Of a stretch of 64,000 nucleotides of DNA, positions 8,907 to 20,428 are shown piece after piece. The stretch is from Hahella sp. KA22 (GTDB taxonomy: Bacteria > Pseudomonadota > Gammaproteobacteria > Pseudomonadales > Oleiphilaceae). The stretch covers positions 5,509,501 to 5,573,500 of the forward strand of contig NZ_CP035490.1 in the NCBI RefSeq assembly GCF_004135205.1, given 5' to 3'. A program made the position numbers and the translations under genes. Position 1 is the first letter of the stretch, and the number at the start of each line of letters is the position of its first letter. Below the pieces are notes generated by a model. The model saw only the letters and a list, made by a program, of their open reading frames with translations, did no database searches and was not told the DNA's origin.

Positions 8907-11780
8907 ATGAAACGTTGGGGAATAAAAGTAAAGGTCATTTTATTGACCTTGGCGCCGTCGCTCACCATTGCGTTCACGCTGTCCGCAGCCTTTGTATTTA
9001 CACGTTTGGACGATCTTAGCGACGTGCTCCTGGAGCGCGGCTCCGACTCCGCCCGTCACCTCGCCAATGCTGCGGAGTATGGCGTTTTCACCGGAAACCG
9101 TCGTCAATTGATTGGGCTGACCAACGCCGTTCTGGAAGAGAAAGACATTCGTTCAGTCTCGATCTACGGACGCCAGCGTCAGATATTAGCCCATGCTGGT
9201 CCGCGCATTCAGGAAGAGCATACGATCCCCGCCAGCCTATCCACCCAGCTTACGATTTATTCTAGCGAGGATGTGCTGCGCTTCACCGCGCCGGTCACCT
9301 TACAGGATCTTAGCCTGAGCGAAGACGCCAACTTGCAGGAGTCTGAAACCACCAATGGTCTGCAGGACAATATTCTGGGGTGGGCGGTCATTGAAGTCTC
9401 CCGAGCGCCGACACAGGTCGCCAAGTATCGGACGATACTCTTCGCTCTCAGCGCCGTATTCACCGCTATTATTGTCTGCACCATCTTGGCGTTGCGCTTA
9501 AGTCGCGACCTTACCTCGCCGCTGTCTCAAGTGGCGCAAGCGCTTACTCGCATAAAAGAAGGCAAGCTGGATACCCGCGTTTACATAGAAGCCAGCCCCG
9601 AACTCGCTTTACTGCAAGACGGCATTAACTCCATGGCGGAAGCTCTCGCCAAGGCGCGCAGTGAAATGCAGCAAAATATAGATCAGGCCACGGAAGACCT
9701 GAGAGAAACTCTGGAAACCATAGAAATCCAGAACATTGAACTGGACATGGCTCGCAAGGAGGCAATTGAAGCCAGCCGGGTGAAGTCCGAATTTCTCGCC
9801 AACATGTCCCATGAAATCCGCACACCGCTTAACGGTATCATCGGGTTCACGCACCTCCTGCTGAAATCCAATCTGGGACCACAGCAACGGGACCAGCTCA
9901 ACACCATCCTGAAATCGTCCGAGATCCTGCTGACGATCATCAACGACATCCTGGATTTCTCCAAAATCGAGGCCGGCAAGCTGGTGCTGGACAACACAAC
10001 CGTCAATCTTCAGGAAATCGTGGAAGACGTTCTCACCATGCTCGCCCCTGGCGCCCACGAGAAAAACCTGGATCTGGCGGGGCTCGTGTATTCCGATGTT
10101 CCCAGCCACATCATGGGCGATCCACTGCGAATCAAACAGATCGTCACCAATCTGGTCAACAACGGTATTAAATTCACTCAAAGCGGCGAAGTGGTGGTGC
10201 GCGTCATGTTGGAGGACGAGTCCGATGAGAGTTCACTCATCAAAATCACGGTCACCGACAGCGGCGTAGGACTCTCTCGCGTTCAGCAGCAGACGCTCTT
10301 CAGCGCATTCAGTCAGGCGGATGCGTCAACAGCAAGGCGTTTCGGCGGCACGGGCCTTGGCCTGGTCATTTCCAGACGCCTGACCGAGCAAATGGGCGGC
10401 CAGATTGGTGTTGAAAGCGAGTTGGGCAAAGGGTCTACATTCTGGATCGAGCTCCCCGTCGAAATCGCCCCCAACCAACCGGACAACGAACTTAACCACC
10501 GTTTGTTCGAGGGCGAGCGCGTCATCTATCTTGAGCACCAGAAAAAAACCGGGCTGGCGGTGGAGCATACGCTTAACAAGTGGGGCTCCAACGTCACCCA
10601 GGTGGACAATATCAAAGATCTTGCGGACAAGGTGGAAGAGGCCCAACGCAAAGGCGAAGGCTTCGCCGTCGCCATTATTGGCCTGACCCGTCACCACTTG
10701 CGCTCTAATTCGTACCTGCAGACCGTGCGTAAGCTGGAGTATAAACTCGACTGCCGCACGCTAATACTGACTCCCACCATTGACACTGGCAACGAAGAAC
10801 CTCCGATACTGACCGACGCTTCAACGTTCCTGATTAAACCGGCTTCACAGCGGCGACTGGCGAACGCACTTAGCTGGCTGATCGAAGGACGCTCCGAGGA
10901 GGAGGAAGCCCCATCAGCAATATCCATCAAGCAGTTGAACGCCACCAGTGGCCGCAAACCGCTGGTATTGGCGGTTGACGACAACCTCGCCAACCTTAAA
11001 CTGGTGGAAGCCTTTCTATTAGACTTGGGAGCTGTGGTGGAGACTGCCATGAGCGGCTATGAAGCGCTCACCAAAGCCAAACAGAAGCGCTTTGACGTGA
11101 TTTTCATGGACGTACAAATGCCGGGAATGGACGGAGTTGAAACTACAATCAAGATTCGTGAGTTCGAGGCAGGTAAACGACGCACGCCGATCATTGCTCT
11201 TACCGCACATGCGATGTCGGAAGAGCGCAAACAGCTATTGCAGAGCGGTTTTGACGACTACCTCACCAAACCCACCAATGAAGATGAACTGCAGCGTATT
11301 ATCGAGCGCAGAACCGGTTTCCAGTTGTCACCCCAACCATTGCTGACTCAACAGCCTGCACGAGAGCCAGGCAAGATAAAGCCATCAGTGAAAGCCGCCA
11401 CCGAGCCGTGCGTGGATATTCGCAGTTGCGTCACTCTTGCCGGAGGTAAAAAAGGACTGGCGGAAGAGTTATTTTCCATGCTGCTTGAGAACCTGCCGGA
11501 AGAACGCAAGTCTATTGAGAGCGCCTGGGAGCAACAAGACAGGTCTGAGCTGCTGGAGCGTGTTCACCGCCTACATGGCGCGACGCGCTACTGTGGAGTC
11601 CCCTTGCTGCGCAACGCCGCGGCGGAGCTGGAAGGGCAGATCAAACGTGACGTAGAGCCACTGGAAGCAGCTGTTTCCGCGCTATTTGAAGAGATAGAAA
11701 GAGTGCTTTACTGGTCAGACAGAAATGACTGGCAAACAGAGTTCAGAGAGTATCAGACCCAGTCAGCTTCTCAGTCCTAG
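8907..11780 (+). CDS. gacS: Hybrid sensor histidine kinase GacS/BarA
   Basis: 957 residues; inner-membrane sensor that phosphorylates the GacA/UvrY regulator and so controls Rsm-type small RNAs, secondary metabolism and exoenzymes. In order: TM1 (about 8-30), periplasmic domain, TM2 (about 175-197), HAMP, HisKA with [14 protein letters not shown] (His302), ATPase with NLVNNGIKF and [10 protein letters not shown], a degenerate segment (about 510-670), a receiver with [11 protein letters not shown] (Asp735), and a C-terminal HPt domain with RVHRLHGAT (His890). The full His-Asp-His relay is therefore intact. The cognate regulator is not in this window. It runs convergent with recO, 38 bp apart. 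Confidence 0.95.
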   Translation: MKRWGIKVKVILLTLAPSLTIAFTLSAAFVFTRLDDLSDVLLERGSDSARHLANAAEYGVFTGNRRQLIGLTNAVLEEKDIRSVSIYGRQRQILAHAGPRIQEEHTIPASLSTQLTIYSSEDVLRFTAPVTLQDLSLSEDANLQESETTNGLQDNILGWAVIEVSRAPTQVAKYRTILFALSAVFTAIIVCTILALRLSRDLTSPLSQVAQALTRIKEGKLDTRVYIEASPELALLQDGINSMAEALAKARSEMQQNIDQATEDLRETLETIEIQNIELDMARKEAIEASRVKSEFLANMSHEIRTPLNGIIGFTHLLLKSNLGPQQRDQLNTILKSSEILLTIINDILDFSKIEAGKLVLDNTTVNLQEIVEDVLTMLAPGAHEKNLDLAGLVYSDVPSHIMGDPLRIKQIVTNLVNNGIKFTQSGEVVVRVMLEDESDESSLIKITVTDSGVGLSRVQQQTLFSAFSQADASTARRFGGTGLGLVISRRLTEQMGGQIGVESELGKGSTFWIELPVEIAPNQPDNELNHRLFEGERVIYLEHQKKTGLAVEHTLNKWGSNVTQVDNIKDLADKVEEAQRKGEGFAVAIIGLTRHHLRSNSYLQTVRKLEYKLDCRTLILTPTIDTGNEEPPILTDASTFLIKPASQRRLANALSWLIEGRSEEEEAPSAISIKQLNATSGRKPLVLAVDDNLANLKLVEAFLLDLGAVVETAMSGYEALTKAKQKRFDVIFMDVQMPGMDGVETTIKIREFEAGKRRTPIIALTAHAMSEERKQLLQSGFDDYLTKPTNEDELQRIIERRTGFQLSPQPLLTQQPAREPGKIKPSVKAATEPCVDIRSCVTLAGGKKGLAEELFSMLLENLPEERKSIESAWEQQDRSELLERVHRLHGATRYCGVPLLRNAAAELEGQIKRDVEPLEAAVSALFEEIERVLYWSDRNDWQTEFREYQTQSASQS

Positions 11781-11818
11781 CAAGGCTGGGATTTCGCGAC
11801 ATTTAACTTTGGCGGCGT

Positions 11819-12532
11819 TCAGCTCTTGGTGAGCTTGAGGTAACTGCGCATTAGCTCTCGGGAGTGCAGAGGACGCCCGCCCAATAGTTCATCCAGGCAG
11901 CGACGCGTCAGCTTCTTGGCAGCGGCAAGACTCCCAGGAACCGACCAGTCCCGCTCAGCTATCGCCAGCAGATGCCGCCCTTCTATCACAACTGAGTATG
12001 GCTCTGGCGTTCGGCTAACGCCCTCGGTAAGAGAAAAGTGATAAGCGATGTTATTTTTTACAATATCCCCTGTCGCGCTCTCCACACAAAAATCCACGCC
12101 AAAGCCCAACTCATTCAGCAGCGCAAACTCCAACTCCCGCAATCCGGGTTCAAGGTTCGTTTGTGGAAGCGACAAAAATACCAGACTGGATTTATAAGCA
12201 TCAAAAGCATCTCGGCTGGCTTCCAATGGCTGCAGCAACTTCAGCAACAGCTCATTGAGATAAAGACCAGCATAGAGAGCAGCTCCCGCCAGGGGATAGC
12301 GGAGGTTAGTCTCGCAACGAATGAGGGATTTAAGTTCGCTGCGCCCTCCCAGCTCAACCTCCAGCTCGGTAAAAGGCTGGAGTGTGTTTGGAGCGCCTTT
12401 CCTGCGACTGCCGCCTTTCATAACAGCGGAAACCTTACCGTCAGATTCGGTAAACAGATCGACAATCTGGCTGCTTTCGCGATACGGCCGACTATGCAGC
12501 ACATAGGCGGCCTGAAGCGAAACCCGGTGCAT
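11819..12532 (-). CDS. recO: DNA repair protein RecO
   Basis: 237 residues; binds ssDNA and SSB and helps RecR load RecA at gaps. The N-terminal OB fold (about 1-80) begins AAYVLHSRPYRESSQIVDLF and contains VMKGGSRRKG; the C-terminal part is helical. It lies 17 bp after era in the lepA-lepB-rnc-era-recO order. In many gammaproteobacteria pdxJ and acpS follow recO; here the operon ends at recO and meets the 3' end of gacS. Confidence 0.93.
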   Translation of the reverse strand: MHRVSLQAAYVLHSRPYRESSQIVDLFTESDGKVSAVMKGGSRRKGAPNTLQPFTELEVELGGRSELKSLIRCETNLRYPLAGAALYAGLYLNELLLKLLQPLEASRDAFDAYKSSLVFLSLPQTNLEPGLRELEFALLNELGFGVDFCVESATGDIVKNNIAYHFSLTEGVSRTPEPYSVVIEGRHLLAIAERDWSVPGSLAAAKKLTRRCLDELLGGRPLHSRELMRSYLKLTKS

Positions 12533-12549
12533 AGCGGCCGATATTTCCG

Positions 12550-13464
12550 CTAGCGGTCGTCGTAACCCAGGCTTTGCAGAGCGCGCTCGTTATCGCTCCA
12601 GCCGGACTTCACTTTCACCCAGGTTTCCAACATGACTTTGCTTTCAAACAACTTTTCCATGTCCTTACGGGCATCGGAACCAATACGCTTGATTCGCTCC
12701 CCTTTCTGGCCGATCACAATTTTTTTCTGACCTTCTCTTTCCACCAGGATAAGGGCGCTGATACGCAGCAATGCGCCTTCACGCTTAAACTGCTCGATTT
12801 CTACAGCAATTTCATAAGGCACTTCGTTGCCTAACTGGCGCATGACTTTTTCACGAATAATTTCCACCGCCATAAAGCGTTCGCTACGATCCGTGATTTG
12901 ATCTTCAGGGAAGAAATGAATCCCCTGCGGCAGCATTTCGTTAATAACAGCTTCCAGTCGATCAATATTCAGTCCACGCAGAGCGGAAAGTGGAATAATG
13001 TGCTGAAACTCGCACATCTTCTGTACCTTATCGATAAATGGCAGCAGATCATCTTTATTTTCCAGCTTATCCACTTTATTGATCACCAGAATGCGCGGGC
13101 GATTCACCTTGGCGATTTTTGACAAAACATAGTCGTCTTCTTCCGTCCAACGCTTTCTATCAACGACAAAAACTATCACATCCGCATCTTTGATCGCTGA
13201 AGAGGAGGCTTTGTTCAGCACCCGATTGAGCGCTTTCTTGTCCAGCTGGTGCAGGCCGGGCGTATCCACATAAATAGCCTGATAGTCGCCCTCTGTCTTG
13301 ATACCTAAAATCTGATGCCGGGTAGTTTGCGGCTTCTTCGAAGTAATGCTGATCTTCTGCCCGAGAATATGGTTCAACAGGGTCGACTTGCCCACGTTCG
13401 GCCGACCTACAATCGCAACATAACCACAGCGGCTATTTTCTTGTGAACTTACTTCAATACTCAC
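12550..13464 (-). CDS. era: GTPase Era
   Basis: 304 residues; essential GTPase that binds the 3' end of 16S rRNA during 30S maturation. The G1 motif is GRPNVGKST, switch II is DTPG, and G4 is NKVDK. The C-terminal KH domain contains [14 protein letters not shown]. The ATG overlaps the rnc stop by 4 bases (ATGA), so translation is probably coupled to RNase III. Confidence 0.97.
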   Translation of the reverse strand: MSIEVSSQENSRCGYVAIVGRPNVGKSTLLNHILGQKISITSKKPQTTRHQILGIKTEGDYQAIYVDTPGLHQLDKKALNRVLNKASSSAIKDADVIVFVVDRKRWTEEDDYVLSKIAKVNRPRILVINKVDKLENKDDLLPFIDKVQKMCEFQHIIPLSALRGLNIDRLEAVINEMLPQGIHFFPEDQITDRSERFMAVEIIREKVMRQLGNEVPYEIAVEIEQFKREGALLRISALILVEREGQKKIVIGQKGERIKRIGSDARKDMEKLFESKVMLETWVKVKSGWSDNERALQSLGYDDR

Positions 13465-14141
13465 TGATCCACTCCTAACGCCACCAAGGCCTGTTTAGCC
13501 GCTTTTTGTTCCGCCACTCTCCTGCTGCTGCCGGTCCCTTCCGTCGGGTCAGACAGGCCGTCTATTTCACAGCGCACATGGAAAGTTTGCGCATGCGCTT
13601 CCCCCTGTACGGAAATAACTTCGTAGCGAGGCAGGTTAAGCTGGCGCGCCTGCAGATATTCCTGCAAACGTGTCTTGGAGTCTTTCTGAGTATCCTTTAG
13701 GTTAAGCTTCTGCAAACGCGTTTCAAACCAGTTCAGCACCCTGTCTGCGCAGCCTTCAAAGCCAGCATCCAGATAAATGGCGCCAATAATGGACTCCAAC
13801 GCATCAGCCAGGATAGATTCCCGACGAAAGCCGCCGCTCTTCATCTCCCCTGACCCCAGTCGCAGATACTCCCCTAAATCAAATTCCCGGGCGATTTCAG
13901 CCAGCGTCACCCCTTTAACCATTCTTGCGCGCAAACGGCTCAACTGACCTTCCCGCGCCTCTTCAAAACGGCCAAAGAGGTAATCGGCGATAATAAAATT
14001 GAGGACAGAGTCCCCTAAAAATTCCAAACGCTCATTATTACGACCACCGAAGCTGCGGTGGGTGAGCGCCAAAGTAAGCAAAGCAGGCTCTTTAAATGTG
14101 TATCCGAGCGCACGCTGCAGTCTTTCCAGCTTAGCTGTCAC
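13461..14141 (-). CDS. rnc: Ribonuclease III
   Basis: 226 residues; Mg2+-dependent endonuclease that cuts double-stranded RNA in rRNA and mRNA processing. The signature [14 protein letters not shown] holds catalytic acidic residues (about 36-49), with the second cluster in [16 protein letters not shown] (about 112-127). The C-terminal dsRNA-binding domain ends [15 protein letters not shown]. It overlaps both neighbours by 4 bases, era downstream and the DUF4845 gene upstream. Confidence 0.97.
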   Translation of the reverse strand: MTAKLERLQRALGYTFKEPALLTLALTHRSFGGRNNERLEFLGDSVLNFIIADYLFGRFEEAREGQLSRLRARMVKGVTLAEIAREFDLGEYLRLGSGEMKSGGFRRESILADALESIIGAIYLDAGFEGCADRVLNWFETRLQKLNLKDTQKDSKTRLQEYLQARQLNLPRYEVISVQGEAHAQTFHVRCEIDGLSDPTEGTGSSRRVAEQKAAKQALVALGVDQ

Positions 14142-14512
14142 TGATTATTGGCTTCCAGGTGATGTTTGAAACTAAGTACAGCATCAATATTGCTGATAAT
14201 GCTGGTGCGTGCTTCATAATTGATATCTATGATCAACTTGGTTTTTTCACGCGAAATATGAATATTATCCTTATCAAAATTACGGACATTGTTCACAGTA
14301 AAGTGTTTATCAATTCGCGAAAAAATTTCCTTGTTTGAAATTTTCGTTAGATCGGCTTCTCTATTCAGACCTTGTAAAGATGATGCCACAGCATAATCTT
14401 CGATATATATAGGTGTAAGCTTGATACCCAAGGTAATGACAGAAAGGCCAATGATAATCCAAACTAACACCATGAGAAGAGAAGCGCCCTGTTGACTCTT
14501 GCGCATATTCAC
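14138..14512 (-). CDS. DUF4845 membrane-anchored protein
   Basis: 124 residues. A short basic N-terminus ([11 protein letters not shown]) is followed by one hydrophobic segment ([19 protein letters not shown], about 12-30) and a periplasmic-looking domain of about 90 residues. This matches the DUF4845 family that regularly sits between lepB and rnc. The N-terminus resembles a pseudopilin-like leader but has no clear prepilin peptidase site, so I would not call it a pilin. Its stop overlaps the rnc start by 4 bases. The stretch is more AT-rich than its neighbours. Function unknown. Confidence 0.85.
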   Translation of the reverse strand: MNMRKSQQGASLLMVLVWIIIGLSVITLGIKLTPIYIEDYAVASSLQGLNREADLTKISNKEIFSRIDKHFTVNNVRNFDKDNIHISREKTKLIIDINYEARTSIISNIDAVLSFKHHLEANNQ

Positions 14513-14587
14513 TCCTTATCATCCTCTTATTAATCAATAATATTTAAATAATAGACATTAACTCACTGTTTTTACACTAATGCGCAC

Positions 14588-15355
14588 TTACTGTATCGAA
14601 CCAACTCGTGTGAATGAAGGCAATGACAAAAACTTTTCCCAGTGCATCCAAATAGCGAATGCCCTGCCGACGATATTTTCATCCGGCACAAGTCCGATAT
14701 AACGGCTATCTTTACTGCGATCCCGGTTATCGCCCATCATGAAATACTTACCTTCAGGCACGACCCATTTGCCTTCATGCCCAGTGTTTGGATAGTTTTC
14801 CTTAATGATGCGATGGAGCTTCTCGCCCAACTGTTCTTCGTAATAAAGCTCTCTGGGAGCGCCCGCCGGCAATGCAGCGATTAGCTTTTCGTCAATAGGC
14901 ACCCCATTGATGGTAAGCCGCTTGTCTTTATATTCAACTGTATCGCCAGGAACACCCACTACGCGCTTGATGTAGTTGGTGGTGTTATCTTCCGGAGTGC
15001 GAAATACCATCACATCTCCCCGTTGTGGATCCCCCAAATCCAGGAACTTGTACCCTAAAACCGGAACTCGCAGCCCGTAGGAATACTTGTTAACAAGGAT
15101 AAAGTCGCCCACTTCCAGAGTAGGCATCATGGACTGGGACGGAATCTGGAATGGCTCGATAAGAAAGGAGCGGACCACCAACACCAAAAACAAAACAGGA
15201 AAGAAAGACCGGGAATACTCCACTACAACCGGCTCTTTGATCATCGCGTTGCTTCCCCCACGCGTCCTGACCTTAACAAATAGCCAAAAGCCTAACCAAA
15301 TCAGACCTGAGACCAGGGTCAGTACAACCAGAATCAAAGAGAAATCGAAGTCCAT
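14588..15355 (-). CDS. lepB: Signal peptidase I
   Basis: 255 residues; inner-membrane Ser-Lys protease that removes signal peptides of exported proteins. An N-terminal TM (about 5-27) and a second hydrophobic stretch (about 52-65) precede the catalytic serine in PSQSMMPTLEVGDFILV and the lysine in YIKRVVGVPGDTVEY. GDNRDRSKDSRYIGLVP is the conserved box E. It lies 49 bp after lepA, as in most relatives. Confidence 0.96.
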   Translation of the reverse strand: MDFDFSLILVVLTLVSGLIWLGFWLFVKVRTRGGSNAMIKEPVVVEYSRSFFPVLFLVLVVRSFLIEPFQIPSQSMMPTLEVGDFILVNKYSYGLRVPVLGYKFLDLGDPQRGDVMVFRTPEDNTTNYIKRVVGVPGDTVEYKDKRLTINGVPIDEKLIAALPAGAPRELYYEEQLGEKLHRIIKENYPNTGHEGKWVVPEGKYFMMGDNRDRSKDSRYIGLVPDENIVGRAFAIWMHWEKFLSLPSFTRVGSIQ

Positions 15356-15404
15356 CGTGTGTCCTATTCAGTTTGTATTTATTGCTTTCAGTCCGCAATT
15401 TGTC

Positions 15405-17204
15405 TTATTTATCGACCTTGAGCACGGCAAGAAACGCATCCTGTGGAATTTCAACGCTGCCCACCTGCTTCATCCGCTTCTTACCTTCTTTCTGCTTCTG
15501 CAACAGCTTTTTCTTCCGTGAAACATCGCCGCCATAACATTTGGCCAATACGTTCTTGCGCAACGCCTTAACCGTTGTTCTGGATACAATCTGTCCACCG
15601 ATCGCCGCTTGAATCGCCACATCAAACATTTGACGCGGAATCAGCTCTTTCATTTTTTCAGTCAGCAGACGACCACGCGAAGCGGCGTTATCGCGGTGAA
15701 CGATAAGCGCCAACGCATCGACTTTATCGCCATTGATCAGAATATCCAGACGCACCAGGTTGGCGGCTTGGAAACGAACGAAGTGGTAGTCCAAAGACGC
15801 ATAGCCGCGGCTTACCGACTTGAGTCGATCAAAGAAGTCCAGTACGACTTCTCCCATCGGCAATTCATAGGACAGCGCGACCTGATTCCCCAGGAACTGC
15901 ATATTCTTTTGTACGCCACGCTTCTCCACACAAAGGGAGATGACGTTGCCAAGATAAGCCTGCGGCACAAGAATATTCGCCTCGACGATGGGCTCACGCA
16001 TTTCCTCGATAAAACCAGGGTCCGGCAGCCTGGAAGGGTTGTCGACTTTAATGACTTCGTTCTTTTTAGTCAGAACTTCGTAGACTACTGTCGGCGCAGT
16101 GGTAATCAGATCCAGGTCGTATTCCCGCTCCAAACGCTCCTGAATAATTTCCATATGCAGCATCCCGAGGAAACCGCAACGGAAACCGAATCCCAAGGCG
16201 TCAGACGTTTCGGGCTCGAAAAACAATGACGCATCGTTGAGCGTCAACTTGTCCAGCGCATCACGGAAGTCTTCGTAGTCGTCAGAGCTGACCGGGAATA
16301 CGCCAGCGTATACCTGAGGCTGCACGCGCTTGAACCCAGGCAAAGAAGCTACATCCGGCGTTTTCGCCAGTGTAATGGTGTCGCCGACGGGAGCGCCGTG
16401 GATATCTTTAATACCAGCGATGACATACCCCACTTCACCCGCCTTGAGACAGCCGGTCTCCGTACGCTTCGGAGTAAACACGCCGATTGAAGTCACCAGT
16501 TCCTGGGTCTTGGTTGACTTGATCAGGATTTTATCGCCTTTGTTCAGCGTTCCGTTTTTAACTCGAACCAGAGACACAACGCCCAGATAGTTATCAAACC
16601 AAGAGTCGATAATAAGGGCTTGCAACGGCGCATCCGGGTCGCCTTCAGGGGGCGGCACCAACTGAACAATTTGCTCCAGGCTCTCTTGGATCCCCATACC
16701 GGCTTTGGCGCTGGCTTCCACGGCGCCGGCAGCATCAATGCCTATAATCTCTTCAATTTCATGACGCACGCGCGCTGGTTCCGCCTGCGGCAGGTCCATC
16801 TTGTTCAGAATAGGAATAACTTCCAGCCCCATTTCGATGGCGGTATAGCAGTTCGCCACGGACTGCGCTTCAACGCCTTGCGCGGCGTCGACCACCAGCA
16901 AAGCGCCTTCGCAGGCGGCCAACGAACGAGAAACTTCATATGAGAAGTCTACGTGTCCGGGAGTATCGATAAAATTCAGCTGATAACGGGAGCCATCTTT
17001 TGCGTCGTAATAGAGCGTTACGCTCTGCGCTTTGATGGTAATGCCCCGCTCTCGCTCGATATCCATTGAGTCGAGCACCTGTTCGGACATTTCCCGATCA
17101 GACAAACCGCCGCAATATTGAATAAAGCGGTCAGCCAAAGTGGACTTGCCATGGTCGATGTGGGCAATGATAGAAAAATTTCTAATATGGTTGAGTTTAC
17201 TCAC
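15405..17204 (-). CDS. lepA: Elongation factor 4 (LepA)
   Basis: 599 residues, the standard length; ribosomal GTPase that can back-translocate stalled ribosomes and affects initiation. G1 [14 protein letters not shown]3 DTPGHVDF and G4 NKMDLPQ are intact. The LepA-specific C-terminal domain ends [19 protein letters not shown]. It heads the lepA-lepB-DUF4845-rnc-era-recO run. Confidence 0.97.
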   Translation of the reverse strand: MSKLNHIRNFSIIAHIDHGKSTLADRFIQYCGGLSDREMSEQVLDSMDIERERGITIKAQSVTLYYDAKDGSRYQLNFIDTPGHVDFSYEVSRSLAACEGALLVVDAAQGVEAQSVANCYTAIEMGLEVIPILNKMDLPQAEPARVRHEIEEIIGIDAAGAVEASAKAGMGIQESLEQIVQLVPPPEGDPDAPLQALIIDSWFDNYLGVVSLVRVKNGTLNKGDKILIKSTKTQELVTSIGVFTPKRTETGCLKAGEVGYVIAGIKDIHGAPVGDTITLAKTPDVASLPGFKRVQPQVYAGVFPVSSDDYEDFRDALDKLTLNDASLFFEPETSDALGFGFRCGFLGMLHMEIIQERLEREYDLDLITTAPTVVYEVLTKKNEVIKVDNPSRLPDPGFIEEMREPIVEANILVPQAYLGNVISLCVEKRGVQKNMQFLGNQVALSYELPMGEVVLDFFDRLKSVSRGYASLDYHFVRFQAANLVRLDILINGDKVDALALIVHRDNAASRGRLLTEKMKELIPRQMFDVAIQAAIGGQIVSRTTVKALRKNVLAKCYGGDVSRKKKLLQKQKEGKKRMKQVGSVEIPQDAFLAVLKVDK

Positions 17205-17344
17205 GGACTACTGTCACTCAGATTCAAAGTTGAAGGCGGCGAAATTTTAACAGCTCCGCCGAGTAAATTGCAGCGAATTAACAAAATACCCTCAGAATTC
17301 ACACCGATATTGGGAGAAACGCCGTTTTCCCTACAATAAAACGA

Positions 17345-17380
17345 GCAACGGCCGGGCTTCATCCTGAGAAACCCGGCCGC
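17345..17380 (-). terminator. Hairpin after mucD, probable terminator
   Basis: CGGCCGGG (17349-17356) pairs with CCCGGCCG (17372-17379) around a 15-base loop that can partly pair further. Leftward of it the minus strand reads TTGCTCGTTTTATTG, a modest T-rich tail. It would separate the muc genes from lepA. Confidence 0.45.
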
Positions 17381-17405
17381 CGGCTTCGTCCAGCCAAACC
17401 TGAAC

Positions 17406-18815
17406 CTACTTGTTGTTCAACTTCAACACAATGAATGCGGGATTGCCCTCACGGACAATCAGTACTGGCAGCGACTTGCCAACCGGCAGCTTCTCAACCA
17501 CCTCATGGAACTGCGCTACGGACCCAACATCTTTGTTGTTGATGCTGCTGATCACGTCATTGGGCTGAATGCCAGCCGTCGCGGCGGGTCCAGGAAACAC
17601 TTGCGCCACCATGACGCCTCCCGATACCTGCATACTCTTTTTTTCTTCATCCGTCAGATCGCGAACCTGTAAATTCAGGGCGTTATTCTGCGGAGCGGTC
17701 TGACCTGCCGGTACGCTGGCGACGCCGTTGTCGTCCGCCGGCAACTGGCCAATCTCGACGTCAACATCCATTTCATCCCCGCGTCGCACAACTTTCATCT
17801 TCGCCTTCACTCCTGGCGTAGAGCGCCCGACCAGATGCGGCAACTCGGAGGATAATCCAATCTCATTGCCGTTATAACTGACGATGACGTCCCCTGGCTG
17901 CAAACCGGCCTTATCGGCGGGCGAGCCTTTCATGACCTGCGCCACCAATGCGCCACGCGGCTTGTTGAGATTGAAGGACTCAGCCAGATCCTTATTCACT
18001 TCCTGGATCAGCACGCCCAACCAGCCGCGCTTGACCGCGCCTGTATCTTTCAGCTGATTCATCACATCCAATGCGACATCAATGGGAATCGCAAAAGAAA
18101 CTCCCATGAACCCACCTGAGCGGGTATAAATCTGAGAGTTGATGCCGACAACCTCCCCTTCGAGGTTGAACAGCGGCCCGCCCGAGTTGCCGGGATTAAT
18201 CGCCACGTCCGTCTGGATAAAAGGAACATAATTTTCATTCGGCAAGCTGCGCCCCTTGGCGCTGACGATGCCCGCCGTCACAGTATATTCAAAGCCAAAT
18301 GGAGAGCCGATGGCGACGACCCACTCACCCACCTTTAACTCAGAAGACTTGCCCAGCTTGAGAACGGGCAGATCATCCGCCTCCACCTTCAAAACCGCCA
18401 AATCCGACTTTTCATCCGATCCGATCAGTTTCGCCGTCAGCTCGCGACGGTCCATCAGCCGAACGAATATTTCATCCGCGCCCGCTACGACATGATTGTT
18501 GGTAAGGATGTAACCATCTTTGGAAACGATGAAGCCTGATCCCATTGACTGGGCTTCCTGCGGGCCTCTGCGACGGTATGGATCGCCAAAGAAGTGGCGA
18601 AAGAATTCAGGAATCTGGTCTTGCTCGGGACCGCCAAAATAATACTGGGCGCTATCGTCTCCGACTTTACGTACGGTGCTGATGTTTACCACCGCCGGAG
18701 AAGTTTTCTCCACCAGTCCGGTGAAGTCAGGTAGATCAACGGCCCCTGCTCGCATGCTGATGACGGCGCTCATCCAGAACAGCAAAACCGCCGTATATTT
18801 CTGACAAACCTTCAT
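17406..18815 (-). CDS. mucD: Periplasmic serine endoprotease MucD (DegP/DegQ type)
   Basis: 469 residues from MKVCQKYTAV; this ATG has GGAG 8 bases upstream, while an in-frame start at 18887 would add 24 residues ahead of the signal peptide. Periplasmic HtrA-type protease that degrades misfolded envelope proteins and restrains the AlgU response. A signal peptide covers about 1-25. The triad is His108 (TNNHVVAG), Asp138 (KSDLAVL) and Ser211 (NPGNSGGPL). Two PDZ domains follow (about 255-350 and 375-465). It is the last gene of the algU-mucABCD set, 150 bp after mucC. Confidence 0.95.
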   Translation of the reverse strand: MKVCQKYTAVLLFWMSAVISMRAGAVDLPDFTGLVEKTSPAVVNISTVRKVGDDSAQYYFGGPEQDQIPEFFRHFFGDPYRRRGPQEAQSMGSGFIVSKDGYILTNNHVVAGADEIFVRLMDRRELTAKLIGSDEKSDLAVLKVEADDLPVLKLGKSSELKVGEWVVAIGSPFGFEYTVTAGIVSAKGRSLPNENYVPFIQTDVAINPGNSGGPLFNLEGEVVGINSQIYTRSGGFMGVSFAIPIDVALDVMNQLKDTGAVKRGWLGVLIQEVNKDLAESFNLNKPRGALVAQVMKGSPADKAGLQPGDVIVSYNGNEIGLSSELPHLVGRSTPGVKAKMKVVRRGDEMDVDVEIGQLPADDNGVASVPAGQTAPQNNALNLQVRDLTDEEKKSMQVSGGVMVAQVFPGPAATAGIQPNDVISSINNKDVGSVAQFHEVVEKLPVGKSLPVLIVREGNPAFIVLKLNNK

Positions 18816-18965
18816 ATGCAACTCCACTTGGTTACCCAAACCACCCACACGAAGCATGGGCACAGTCGTTTGCCCCAGGCGCTCCAACCAAACGAGCCAA
18901 CGCCTCCCGGCTCACATAGTGGCGTCAGATTTCCTTTAGATAATTGGAACTAGGCTATACGACGC

Positions 18966-19400
18966 TTAACAAAGCTTGCGTAATAATTGGGGATGGTAGG
19001 AGGGATTGCAAGACAGCCTTGATGACAAGATTTTAACAAAAACAAAGCCTAAGCCCAGTCCTGACAGGCCCGCCAGGGCGACGCCAAGATCCGGCCAATG
19101 CAGCAGTGATTGACTGACTCCAGCCAAAATAATCATCACAACCAGGGGAACCAGATAAACCAGCAGAGAGGCGTTGAGCAAAGCCTGCTCAGCAACGCCA
19201 ATCTCCACTTCATCTCCAACTTCGACATCAAAGGTTTTCGCCACTTTAATCTGAGTCGAGGCGCCAGCGCTCATCTGATTGAGAAGTCGCGAACCACAAC
19301 CCTTTCTAGCCGAGCAGCTCTGGCAGACGGACTCCCTGATGGTCCTAACCCAGACTTCATGGTCGCCAACAGCAACGACTTTCCCGGTTTCCAATATCAA
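18966..19400 (-). CDS. mucC: RseC/MucC family inner-membrane protein
   Basis: 144 residues. An N-terminal cytoplasmic part has a Cys-rich cluster (SVCQSCSARKGCGS, about 24-37), followed by two TM segments (about 78-97 and 104-122), as in RseC/MucC. These proteins modulate sigma-E activity or act with redox-related electron-transfer proteins; the exact role is unsettled. It overlaps the mucB stop by 4 bases. Confidence 0.9.
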   Translation of the reverse strand: MILETGKVVAVGDHEVWVRTIRESVCQSCSARKGCGSRLLNQMSAGASTQIKVAKTFDVEVGDEVEIGVAEQALLNASLLVYLVPLVVMIILAGVSQSLLHWPDLGVALAGLSGLGLGFVFVKILSSRLSCNPSYHPQLLRKLC

Positions 19401-20425
19401 GAGGCGTCTCCAGCGGATGGACTTGACTGCATATTATCCGCCACCCGCTTGACCGTCTCAATGGGCACCTCACCCACCACCGTAATGACGTAGGTCATGC
19501 CTCCGTGCTTGATATGTTTCGAGTAAGCAGTGGTCGCCCCCATGCGGGAAGCCCCCTCCGGCATGGCCTGGGGGCTATTCTCTTCGACAAATATGCTGAA
19601 CATGGTCAAACCGTCGCCGTACACCTGCGTGCGCATATCTCCAGGCATAACGTCGTTGCGCTTGGTTACGTTAGGCGACATGCTGAACCCTTTCGGAAGC
19701 CAGGCGGGCATCCATTGTTCGGGCAACGTCTCTGAGGTTGCTCCTTGTTTTGGCTCTAACGCTTTGGCGTCTGTCTCAGGCATTGAAGGCGCCAACTCCT
19801 GATCCGTCACCTTCGCGTCCAGCTCCAGCACCGTATACTGGAAGTGCTCCAGCACTTCTCCCTTACGGTTGGTCAAAAGAGACTTAAGCAGCATACCTGA
19901 GTTTTTTTCCAACCACAGGTAATAGCTGTAGCGGTATTGATCTTTGGCCATGACCGCCATCTTCAACACATCATGCCCGGCTACCCGCTCCTCTCCGGCC
20001 ATTTTCAACTCGTAGACCGAATCAACATCGGAGCCGCCATTCAAAACCGCCCCCGGAAATGGCCCGGTGTAAGCAGCCTGCTCCAGTCGAACCTGCTTGC
20101 CGCCGGGAAACACGCAAATCAGCATGTCTCCATCCCGGATGATCTCCCTCATCTCTCCGTCCATGGCGACCAAACGCTCTCTCTCCACGCCATTCTGCGT
20201 ACGATGAAAGACCTTCATAGAACTCATTTCATCGCCACGGCTGTAGATAAATGCGCCGCGGTAAGAGAGTTCCTGACGCGCCTCCAACATGCGCTGCAGC
20301 CATCCTTGCGGGCCTGAAGCCTGCGCTGTTGCAGAAGTCAGTGACATCAGCGCCAGAATCCAGACCAGACTCCACTGCCGGACACCATCCCTGATCACCG
20401 CCACTTTACGAATTACCAGTTTCAT
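19397..20425 (-). CDS. mucB: Periplasmic sigma-E regulator MucB/RseB
   Basis: 342 residues. A cleavable signal peptide (about 1-36, ending TAQASG) precedes two domains: an N-terminal LolA/B-like fold (about 40-215) and a smaller C-terminal domain (about 240-335). MucB binds the periplasmic part of MucA and shields it from AlgW/DegS cleavage until lipoprotein or LPS signals release it. It starts 3 bases past the mucA stop and overlaps mucC. Confidence 0.93.
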   Translation of the reverse strand: MKLVIRKVAVIRDGVRQWSLVWILALMSLTSATAQASGPQGWLQRMLEARQELSYRGAFIYSRGDEMSSMKVFHRTQNGVERERLVAMDGEMREIIRDGDMLICVFPGGKQVRLEQAAYTGPFPGAVLNGGSDVDSVYELKMAGEERVAGHDVLKMAVMAKDQYRYSYYLWLEKNSGMLLKSLLTNRKGEVLEHFQYTVLELDAKVTDQELAPSMPETDAKALEPKQGATSETLPEQWMPAWLPKGFSMSPNVTKRNDVMPGDMRTQVYGDGLTMFSIFVEENSPQAMPEGASRMGATTAYSKHIKHGGMTYVITVVGEVPIETVKRVADNMQSSPSAGDAS

Positions 20426-20428
20426 TGC

